From positions 250,561-314,560 of the forward strand of contig CACVBU010000558.1 in NCBI GenBank assembly GCA_902728285.1: a stretch of 64,000 bases of DNA. The letters run 5' to 3'. Both the position numbers and the translations under genes were made by a program. Source of the DNA: Clytia hemisphaerica (taxonomy: Eukaryota; Cnidaria; Hydrozoa; Leptothecata; Clytiidae). Every line of letters begins with the position of its first letter. The stretch's first letter is position 1. This document shows positions 29,731-38,591 of the stretch, in pieces. Under the pieces are notes generated by a model. It saw only the letters and a program-made list of their open reading frames with translations. It did not search any database and was not told the DNA's origin.

Positions 29731-32187
29731 TCAAACAGAGGTTTCATTATTGCCACCAGGTGAGATTCTCTCTTCATTGTTTTGTGTCATTGACTCTTCG
29801 ATGTCATTATCTTCAAAATGTCCTTGTTGTTCAAGAGCTTCCCAATAAGTTGGTGGATGGAGTAATTGATCGTAACCTGGCGGTTGGTCTATAGTAAAAA
29901 AAGTGATCATAATAGAAGTAAGTTTACGGTATTTTTATTGAAAACTATGACAGGGAGTAAAAGGTAAAAGTTGATCATAATTGAAGCAAAAGCCAATGGC
30001 ATTTCTATTGAATCTAAAGAATAGATTTAGATGCAAACTTTGTAGGTTTGTTGTCATGACTCAAATCATCTATGAGGATTCCACTACTGTTGAATTTAGG
30101 ATTCGTTAAAAGTTTAGTATTAAGAAGGGGCTGCATAAAGACTAGAATGTTATGAAATACGCATGGTTTGTCAATTGGCCAGAAAAAATAAAAGGACCCA
30201 GAAGCTGTCTCAGTGGATATTACTCTTAAATACCGTTATATCTTGGCGGTTGATCCTGTCTGTTATTGGCACCTCTTGTTGATGACGTCACAGGTGGGGA
30301 GACGGGTGCACTTGGAGAAGTAGAAGGGCGTGAGGGTGGAGCAGAAGGGTAAGAAAATGCAGGAGCATTAGGTCTGGTGGTTTGAGAAGTTCTAGGTGAT
30401 GTACTACTTGGTCTTGGATAATTATTTCTAGCAGCTTCACTTCTCATGTTGCTCCGTTCAGCTAAGGAAGGTTGTCTGTTAGAATGTCGCCAATTCAAAT
30501 CCGGTTCTTGTCCTCTACTGTATATTGGTCTACGTTCTTCTTCCTCTTCAGAATCATTTGTATGCATGGTACGATGGTTGCGAGCTGCTTCTCGCCTACG
30601 ATTACTAATCTCTAAGAAACGATCAGCTTCTGGACCCCCAATTCGTGGCTCCTCAAGTCTCTCGGCCCTATCATGCCAAGATCGGTCATCAAGGTCCTCA
30701 CCAAAGTTTCCCTTATAGAATTGACATATACAGGATCCAAGATCGATAGCTGATAATATTACTCCGATTGTGAAGAGAATAATACCGAAAATCTTGCAGT
30801 AGTAGACGTTGTTGCGATCATATTCTGTTACATATCTAGTAGTTTTAGGGAAGGGTGCTTGAAGGTGTAATGGAGTTTGGTTTAAGCCTTAGATTCATCA
30901 GATATTAATAAGCAGGTATTCAATAGGTAAAAGTTGGTTATTGAGATTTATTAACCCGAGGTGATGTAATATTCAACGAGGCGAAGCCAAATTGAATATT
31001 CATCACCGAGGGTTAATAAATTTAATAACCAACGTAAACCTATTGAATATATGTTTTATTATATGCCCAAAGACGAAAACAAGTTATAAGTTTCTATTTT
31101 GTAGAGAGATTCCGAGAGATTCACACAAAACTCTTACACAAATCGAACATTCGAATGTTTTTTCTTTTTAATTGCTTTTTAGATGACTTAAGTCATTTAA
31201 TTGTTCACGAAATTCACAATTGAACTCTTTTATTGTCTCTCTTTTAAATAGCAACAAAATAAAAGTGACAAAAAATCAAGTTTCGAAAAAAAGTTTGAAA
31301 ATAAAAATTCTACTGTGGTATAATACCGTGGTATATCAGGAATTATTCAATGGCTGTTTTCGCCTACCGGTATATAATAATAGCTTTTATGATATTACAC
31401 TGATTATAGTGTAACATCGGTTTAATTAGAGCAAAACAAGGTTATACAGTAAACTCTCACTTATTCGAACTTCTGTTATTAAAACTTCTTTCCAGTCCCC
31501 GTCAAGAAGAAACCTTCTTTAACTACACTTTAAATACTTTCTATAATTCGAACAAATCCCAGGGGGGGGGGGTACTTAGGCAAATGGAGGGTACGGTATG
31601 TGCCGCCCTTAAGGGTACCTTTTTAGTCCCGCTAAGGGTCGGAAAAATCAGAAAATCAAATTTCAGTCCCACTAAGGGTCGGAAAAATAGGAAAATTTCA
31701 ACTTTTTACCCCCTGAAAGATCGAAATTTGGTCAAAATTGGTCAAATTAGTCCTGCTAAGGGTCGTAAAATTCACAAAATTTTCCTTGGTTTTCTCTTTT
31801 TTAGTCCCGGTAAGGGTCCAAAGTTCGAAAGTCGGGCGGCACCCCCCGTCAGCTCGCAACCCTAGTACCCCCCCCCCGGGGGAACAAATCAGATTCCCTT
31901 TCCGTTCGAGTTCGAATTGGCGAGAGTAAACTGTATGAATGGGGAAGATTCTGAGGAGTGATGAAAAAATACAATATACGAACACAGTGATAATACGTTG
32001 GAAGATTTCACTCCCTACCCCAACTCATTTCGTAGAAGACATACCTTTCACATTCTTGTACTTCATCGTCACACTTTGGGTCCACTTTAAATTTGGTTGG
32101 TGGCGTTAAACCCACACCTAAAAGTGCACTTCCAGCCACAAGACAACAAAAACCTACTCCACATACATAACCATTCCATTTTCGCAT
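29731..32187 (-). CDS. two-TM PPxY membrane protein (3 exons)
   Basis: Exons 32045-32187, 30234-30835 and 29731-29888 join in frame to 300 residues. The donors are GAAAG|GTATGT and AACG|GTATTT; the acceptors are ACTAG and CTATAG. TM1 spans about residues 7-26 (VCGVGFCCLVAGSALLGVGL), followed by a short loop with two cysteines; TM2 is about 62-82 (IFGIILFTIGVILSAIDLGS). Then come a charged stretch with EADRFLEISNRRREAARNH, a P/S-rich tail with PPRY at the exon junction, and the last exon with PPGYDQLLHPPTYWEALE. Three PPxY motifs suggest strong WW-domain binding. I start at ATG 32185-32187 because MRKWNGYVCG aligns with CWNGWVCAFG of the 44.7-kb gene. Exon 1 is separated by a 1.2-kb intron full of MITEs. 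Location (plasma or vesicle membrane) and partners are inferred. Confidence 0.85.
30909..31056. mobile_element. fold-back MITE, copy of the 19737 element
   Basis: TAAGCAGGTATTCAATAGG at the left and CCTATTGAATATATG at the right bound arms with GTTGGTTATTGAGATTTATT and ACCCGAGGTGATGTAATATT, as in 19737-19869. The loop contains GAGGCGAAGCC. It lies in intron 1 of the 29.7-kb gene. Confidence 0.8.
31447..31933. mobile_element. pogo-like MITE, carrying a nested element
   Basis: CAGTAAACTCTCACTTATTC and the mirrored GAGAGTAAACTG are flanked by TA on both sides, with TTCGAAC inside both ends, as in Tc1/pogo-type elements. The G-run element at 31559-31882 is inserted within it. There is no transposase. 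Confidence 0.75.
31559..31882. mobile_element. G-run-ended element with CCCGCTAAGGGTC words, 8-bp TSD
   Basis: It runs from a G run plus TACTTAGG to CCTAGTACC plus a C run, with AACAAATC duplicated at 31551-31558 and 31883-31890. Inside, AGTCCCGCTAAGGGTC-like words occur about five times. It sits inside the pogo-like MITE, so it is the younger insertion. Confidence 0.85.
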
Positions 32188-32475
32188 CAGGAGAAACAAT
32201 CAATAATCGGCCTTATCTTCGTCTCATAAGTATTTTAGACTATTTAACGATTGACTTCACATTGTTTTTATTTTTATTTTTATTTGTTTCTTTCTGAAAT
32301 GGAAAACACGATATTATCAAATTGGACATATTGAGAGCTACGTGAGAAATCACCGAATTTACGGCACTTTTCCAAGCTAACTAAAAAGTTTCAAGTAATC
32401 ATTATTTTTGGTATTATTTCATAGAGATTACTATAGCAGGTAGGCCAGGGTCGAGTTCAAATTAGCCACTCACAT
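32188..32475. promoter_or_regulatory. presumed promoter/5' region of the 29.7-kb gene
   Basis: This AT-rich DNA lies directly upstream of the minus-strand start codon. No definite TATA or other element can be named; the call rests on position only. Confidence 0.25.
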
Positions 32476-32893
32476 CATGGCTCCGACTGGGGTTCTAGGT
32501 CCCCCCGCCAAATTTAGGTCCCCCCTGAGAACAAGGTCCCCCCAGCCTGATAAAATTTTAGGTCCCAGTATAGGGGGAAAATTTTATGTCATTCACAAAG
32601 CTCTATTTAAATATGTGTGCACTTTTAGAGAATGCAATAGAATGTCTTCTTCATTTTTGCATTGTAAGGATCAGATCACACTCTGCATGAAAACATAAAG
32701 GTTTAGAGAAATTAAAAACCAACAGTAAAGAAAAATATTTAGGAAGTGTTATTTAGCCCCCAGAGTTACATAAACTAATGCAGCCCCCCTCCCAAGATAG
32801 AGCTCCCCCCACCTATCGGGAAAAACAACCAGCTCCCACCTCCTATATGGCAAATTTTAGGTGTAGCTCCCCCCGCTCAGGCGTGCCAGCCAT
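32476..32893. mobile_element. repeat of AAATTTTAGGTCCCCCC words
   Basis: CATGGCT at the left and AGCCATG at the right, each next to CACAT, bound a stretch in which TTAGGTCCCCCC / AGCTCCCCCC words recur about eight times. It has the same word-array style as the other G/C-run elements and no coding sequence. Confidence 0.6.
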
Positions 32894-33178
32894 GCACATT
32901 TGTTCTTTAAACGATATTATAATAAAGTGTAATTAGTTTAAAGAATATAAAATATGTAAATTTCTGTCGTAATATCAAAAGTCGCGTCTTGTAAGAAAAC
33001 AATAGAACTTTCATGCGAAAAAAACATGTCATAATCCATTTTTATGAGATTTCAAATTTTCACATCTCAACTTCGAATCTCAGACAAAAAGATTCGGAGG
33101 TTTCGCTCATGATTATGAAAGGAACCTCAAGACAAAATATCTGAATCAATCTGATTATCCCTTCAAAGAGTGTTGCAA

Positions 33179-33586
33179 CTACCCTTAAGGAACTTATTTT
33201 GGCGATTGAAGAATTTTTTTAATTTTGCAGGAATAGACGATATTGGCTTAACATAAAAACTCAGATTTGATCCCCGAGGATTCCCCACAATGCTTTGTGC
33301 GGGAAAAAGTTCGCGGTGAAATATTTTCCGCGCAAAGCATTGTGGGGAATTCTCGGGGATCAAATCTGAGTTTTCATGTTAAGCCGATATCGTCTATTAA
33401 TTTTGACGAATGACAGCGTAAATCTGTACTATTTTGCCTTTTGAAGCTCTTTTGCGAACTCAAGAAGTTATTTAGGCAAAATACCAAAATATTTAATTTT
33501 GACGGAAACTAATTTTTGCGAATTTTGTCTAAACTCGCCAAATTCGCCAAAATTAGTTCCCGCCAAAATAAGTTCCCTTAAGGTAG
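33179..33586. mobile_element. TIR element, CTACCCTTAAGGAACTTATT family
   Basis: CTACCCTTAAGGAACTTATT at 33179 mirrors the sequence ending CCCTTAAGGTAG at 33586, with TTTTGGCG just inside both ends. Words AATTTTGCGAAT and GCCAAAATT recur inside. A separate palindrome is inserted at 33232-33398. Similar words occur at 25040-25330 and 41390-41705. Confidence 0.75.
33232..33398. mobile_element. 167-bp palindromic MITE nested in another element
   Basis: AATAGACGATATTGGCTTAA is mirrored by the sequence ending GATATCGTCTATT. The arms continue through TCAGATTTGATCCCCGAGGA and CCCCACAATGCTTTG, so almost the whole length can form one hairpin. Confidence 0.9.
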
Positions 33587-34401
33587 GTTTTAAGAATCGA
33601 GACTGAAATCACCTGACTAAAAACCCTCTTCAAGGAAAGACGGATATTGTGTATTTGAATCTCAATTGGACGGATTTTCATCTCCAGACGGACATTGTTA
33701 CCTGAAACATGGCCTACTGAGAATAAAGATTAATGAGATCTGTGACAATCGCAGGAAGGCTTATTTATGTCTCTTTTTATTGTTAAAATTATATAGAGCT
33801 TACATACCAAAATCGATTTATTTTGCAATTTTTTTATCACGTGATTAGGTAATAGACCAATCCCAAGAGGAGATTTTGGTAACGTGATCAAAAAGTATGC
33901 AAATCGCAACTTGTCTGTTGTTTGTAACAAAAAAAAATTAAAAAAATGCTAAAACGATACATTGCCAGACCGGGTTTTTTTATAATGACTATGAGATCAG
34001 TTTTTCAAGGCAAACTTAAAAATCATTAAAGCGCCGATAACGCTATATTGCCGTCAGCCGTATCCTGTCCGTAAAAAGACGGACATTATTACCTGAAACA
34101 TGGCCTACTGAAAATAAAGAATTTTTGAGATTTGTGACAATCACAGGCTGTCAGGGTATTACGTGCCCTTGTTTACACATGCAGCTAATATTATATCCTT
34201 GAAAGCCTATGTGAATTTTATAACAATGATACATATATGTTAAATAACTAGTGTATTGTCGACTTCTTTTTTCCCTCCACGATGAACTGGACGAATATAG
34301 TAAGGCATTGAGGATAGAACATATTAAAACGCATGATAAACCAGAATTGTATGTCAGAAAAATGTATAATGATATAAATATTAAAAACAGGGTATGATAA
34401 G
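33587..34401. other. mostly gene-free, with one short coding-like frame
   Basis: Two 40-bp similar stretches contain GACGGACATTGTTACCTGAA and GACGGACATTATTACCTGAA (about 33692 and 34079). At 34251-34396 a plus-strand frame after ACTAG encodes LHDELDEYSKALRIEHIKTH and ends at a stop within the target-duplication copy. It looks protein-like but is unassigned. Confidence 0.4.
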
Positions 34402-35430
34402 CTATGATAATGTATATGATAGGTATATGATAACCGAGGATACAACAAAAAGTTTGAACTTTCTAGACGTGAACGTTCGAAATAACAATGGCCGTTATGA
34501 ATTGAAAATCCACCGTAAAAATGCGATCACTAACGTGCAAGTTAAACCTAATTCAGCTCATGACCCAAAGGTGTTGAAGAGTATATTCTCTGGATTTCTT
34601 AATCGTGCGTACAGAATTTGTGATGACCGATTCCGTCAGGAAGAAATTGATTTCTTAATAAATAACTTTGTCGAGAACGGTTATGATCGTAACACTTTAA
34701 CCCGTATCGCAAACGATTACGACAGAACCAGGAACCAGACAACCGACAATCGAAATGATCCAGAGCAACTACCAATCGTTAAATTACCTTGGATACCTGG
34801 TCTGAGCCCAAAACTGAGGAAATCCTTCCGAAATGCTGGGTACAGAACAGTGTTCAAGAGTGGTTCAAATCTAAAAACTTTGCTAACTTCTAAGAACAAA
34901 AGCCGACTACCACCTAACAGTCACCCTGGTGTGTATATGATAGAATGCGAATGTGGTAAAAGATATGTTGGCGAGACCGGGTTAAAGATATCCACACGTG
35001 TCAGCCAACACAAAAAGAACGTTGAAGATGAAAAATGGGACATTTCGGGTATAACTAACCATGCTAAAGACTGTACCCAAGGACTTAATTGGAACGAAGC
35101 TAGGCTTTTAAAGACTGAAGAGAACAAATTTGATAGAAAAGTGCGAGAGGCATTGGAAATCCAATTCCGTCAGACGGCGCCACATAGTGACCATGGTCTT
35201 AATTTAGACGATGGTCAGTATGTGACATCTAGGTTTTGGAAGCCAATGCTCTCGCACATTAGGGAGAAGACACTACATTGACTTTTTTGACGTCAAAAAA
35301 AAAAAGTCAAGGTAGCGCCTTCAACCGTTTGTATTGTTTAGACCTGACGAAGACCTGCACCAAGCAGGTCGAAATATTGTTTACACGAAAAATATATACA
35401 GAATGACCATTAAAATGTTATTTAAATTAA
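34402..35430 (+). pseudogene. 5'-truncated Penelope-like element with GIY-YIG domain
   Basis: The open frame (first ATG 34394, stop after 35278) encodes the C-terminal part of a Penelope-like retroelement polyprotein. It begins with a piece after the reverse-transcriptase catalytic core (SLNFLDVNVRNNNGRYELKI), then a linker with LPWIPGLSPKLRKSFRNAGY, then a GIY-YIG endonuclease: GVYMIECECGKRYVGET with downstream R and a CCHH-like feature ITNHAKDC. The catalytic YxDD part is absent, so the copy is 5'-truncated and cannot move by itself. GGGTATGATAAG occurs exactly at 34390-34401 and 35431-35442 and may be the target-site duplication, which would put the true left border at 34402. The GIY-YIG frame is uninterrupted, suggesting a young copy. 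Confidence 0.85.
35341..35400 (+). ncRNA. hammerhead-like ribozyme motif in the PLE 3' end
   Basis: CTGACGA (35344-35350) fits the CUGANGA core. It is followed by a GACCTG/CAGGTC stem (35352-35357, 35365-35370) and then GAAA (35371-35374), the second core box. ATATT/AATAT could form stem III. Hammerhead ribozymes are known in Penelope-like elements. Stem I is not convincing and one A is unpaired before stem II, so activity is uncertain. Confidence 0.4.
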
Positions 35431-35442
35431 GGGTATGATAAG

Positions 35443-36798
35443 TATATATAATTAGATAGATTATAGATTATGGTGTGTTATATAATACATAGTTTACATA
35501 GGTTATAAAAAATTAAATTGGTTTAAAATAAACGGCTACAATTTGAATATAGACCACTTTTAGGACGCGATATCATTTGAATCTAAAATTTAGCGACAAT
35601 TGCCCAGTCTATGCGACCAATACAGATAAAAATTTAACCGCAAAGCAATTGATAAACTGACGCTAAGGTTATGTAATGTAAAGTCATAAAAATGATGTTT
35701 CGCCGTTAGTTTTTGGATATACAAAAAATATTTACAAGAATTGTTCTGTTATTGCTGAACTCTGTAGACCAATCTACTGTTAGACTTTGGAAAGAACGCA
35801 TGCGTACTCGCAGCTAATAATTGAACGGATCATGGGTTATCAGCTGTATCACATCAAGCCCTAAGTTTTAGAACTTTATGTGATTGGTTGAAGTAATTTA
35901 TTTTGGAAATTTTGAGCATGGATATCAAAGATATTTTCTTGAATACTGATCATAGGCGGTTTTAGACCATGTCAAACTTATCAGAGGAAAAGACTTGTAA
36001 CTGTTTATTTCATTATCTTTTAACGAGCTTGACGCGTTGCAATCCTTCGCATGTTTCCGACATACTTGCTCTATTGTCTTAAATCCGCCAGTGCATATAA
36101 TCCTTTGTCTTGAAAATGGTCTTTTCACAATCAGGGTGCTCGATACTGCAGCAGAGCAAATTACTTAAAAGAAACATAATTTTTCATTAACCAAGACCGC
36201 TGCATTTTCGCACATCATTGATGCAATTATCAGTTCGATTATTAGAAAAGTGAATTAGAAAAGTGAATATAGATTACGGTTAAAATTTGTACAATTATCT
36301 TATCGGGGAAAAAATCGTCGGGAAAAATTTTGATCGGGGAAAAATTCGTCACTTGCTGGTAGTTGGTAAACGCATTAAGGCCGGGGAAAAATTTTCGTCG
36401 CGGAAAATATTCGTCACTTGTCCAAAATTTCGTCACTTTTCCCCGACGAAGTTTTCCCCGATAAGGTATAGTGTCACAGTGCTCGAACTCAAGCCCCCAG
36501 AGGAAGGTTCCCTTTGTTTTGTAACAAGCTATACATGTGACAACTGAGGTGGTTTTTGATCTTCAAGACCTCATAGAATCAATGTTTGGCTTGGCATTTT
36601 ATAATTTCATGTACTTGGGTAACATTCTCCTTTGTCCTTTTGCCAGTTGTCTTCTAACAGTTATGTGTCCATTTCTTCTCTGTTATTATCTTCAAAAATG
36701 ATCTTGTTGACCATGGCTTGGCGTTCGGCCTTCATTTTTATATGATTTTATTCATTTAGGTAACATCGTCATTTATTTAGGTCATTAGCCAGCAGTCT
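35443..36798. other. intergenic region
   Basis: No gene is supported. It contains the MITE at 36296 and presumably the 3' UTR of the gene ending at 36799. The text around 36600-36790 repeats phrases such as TCATTTAGGTAACAT and ACAGTT(G/A)TGT(C/G)TCCAT, hinting at a local duplication of the 3' end of the gene. Confidence 0.4.
36296..36468. mobile_element. MITE, TA-CCTTATCGGGGAAAA family
   Basis: TATCTTATCGGGGAAAAAAT at the left mirrors the right end, TTTTCCCCGATAAGGTA. The words CGGGGAAAAATTCGTCAC recur inside in both orientations. The outermost CCTTATCGG is shared with the element at 38036. Confidence 0.8.
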
Positions 36799-37808
36799 TT
36801 AAACAGTTGTGTCTCCATCCTCATTTTCTTCTGTGTCGGCGCCTCCTTCATCAAAATGACCTTCAAGTTCAAGAGCTTCCCAATAAGTTGGTGGGTGGAG
36901 TAATTGATCGTAACCTGGCGGTTGGTCTATGGTAAAAATTGATAATAATTGAATTAAGTTTACGGTATTTTTATTGAAAACTATGACGTATTACATATAC
37001 TCCCATAATGAATATTTCAGCAATTTAGGGTCAACTGTCGATTTTTTAATCATAACGAACCAAGCCTATTTTGACTGAAGATCTTTTTTTAACTTTTTAA
37101 CTTATAAAATGGCTTCAGCTAAAAACTTATTATCAAGAAAATTTACTATGGTTCGTATTAAATTTTCTGATTATGTGACAAACTACTAAGTTTCTTACCA
37201 TTGTACAGTTGACCTGGCTGTACACGTCTTTCAGGAACACTCCCTCGGCCACCTGTCGCTTGAGGAGGCGCACTGGGTGTAGAGCTGCTAGGTAGTGGTG
37301 CTGATGGTGTCACCATGGGTGAACTAGAGCGTCGCTCATGATGGGAACTTGGTAATGATGTCTCATAGGCAGCTAATAGATCATCTAGTCTTTCTGTATT
37401 CGACGTTTCAAATGAACGATTTCTCTCTTCTTGACGGATGCGCTCTGAAGTTAGTCGGTTCAGTTCCCCGATCGATAGCTCATCATCGTCGTCGCCGTAA
37501 CTACAACATCCGTCGTCGCCACACTTAGTCACCCACATCACGATCGGGATAATCATGAGAACAAGACCAAGAATAAGAGAAATGGGACCGAAAACTTTAA
37601 AATATAATTTTTTCTCACCATCCCAACTTTTTTCCTTACCGATCTCACATTGAATCAAGTCCCAACCATATGGATCGTCGCAAAGATCACCTTTCTGATA
37701 TGTTTCCACTGGTTGACAACCAAGTCCAAGTAAAACAGCTCCAGTAATGAAAAAACAAATTCCCATGAAACATGTTTCGCATTTTTTTAATTTACAATAT
37801 TTTCCCAT
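36799..37808 (-). CDS. two-TM PPxY membrane protein (2 exons)
   Basis: Exon 37199-37808 and last exon 36799-36926 join through a phase-1 intron (AATG|GTAAGA, CATAG acceptor) to 245 residues. TM1 is about 12-31 (CFMGICFFITGAVLLGLG) and TM2 about 71-93 (VFGPISLILGLVLMIIPIVM). The loop between has spaced cysteines, and the tail begins with a CC-acidic patch and S/P-rich sequence. The last exon is QPPGYDQLLHPPTYWEALE followed by an acidic end, nearly identical to the 29.7-kb gene. Start ATG at 37806-37808. The PPGY and PPTY motifs should bind WW domains. The paralogous neighbours in the same orientation indicate tandem duplication. The exact function is unknown. Confidence 0.88.
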
Positions 37809-38035
37809 AAAATTTTGTTATTCACGGTATTGTTTCGTTTTTTTTTAAGTTGATTTATTTTATTCTAAAATGAAATGAAATATGATGAGTTATTTTTTCT
37901 TATTTAGCGCGCCTTCAAAGAGAGTAATCAATCGTTAATTGCATCCCGGAGAGAGCAATTAATCGTTAATCACACTCTTCGATGCGGCGCAATGTTTACA
38001 AAATTGATTTTAATGTTTTTTAAAAATTGTTTAAT

Positions 38036-38160
38036 TACCTTATCGGCCCTTTTTACGCCGGCCCTAATTTAACACCGGCCCCTTTTACGCCCGCCCATAT
38101 TCCGCCACGAGCCTAAAAATAACGCCAATAAGGGCCGGCGTAAAAAGGGCCGATAAGGTA
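38036..38160. mobile_element. MITE, TACCTTATCGGCCC family
   Basis: TACCTTATCGGCCCTTTTTA mirrors TAAAAAGGGCCGATAAGGTA over more than 30 bp of inverted repeat. The interior repeats GCCGGCCC and TTTTTACGCC words. It has no coding sequence. Confidence 0.88.
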
Positions 38161-38591
38161 ATAATAAAAAAAATCACTCGTGCAATTATTCTCGAATTTC
38201 ACTCGTTATCATGATTACATTATACAAATCGATATTCGACATTGTACACTCTATATAACACTCAGATGGATTGTGTGGCAGAGCAGTTCTTCCTTATTGG
38301 GACGAATCAGCACTGCGTTACTGCAATGACTTAGCCAGAATATCTTAACCACAAAATCACTTGTGGTTCGAACAGAAAAGATTTACCCTCTAAAAATTGT
38401 TATAGTAAAAGGTTGAGTAAAGCTTCAAATAAAATATGTCGAAATCCTGTGCAAAAGATATAAATAAATTTTATTTATAAAATGTATGTTGATAATAGTG
38501 ATTAAATAAAGTATGATACAAAATAAGATAAATTTTATACGAAAAATACAATATATTATACAAAAATTATAAAGGCAATATCAAGACTTTT

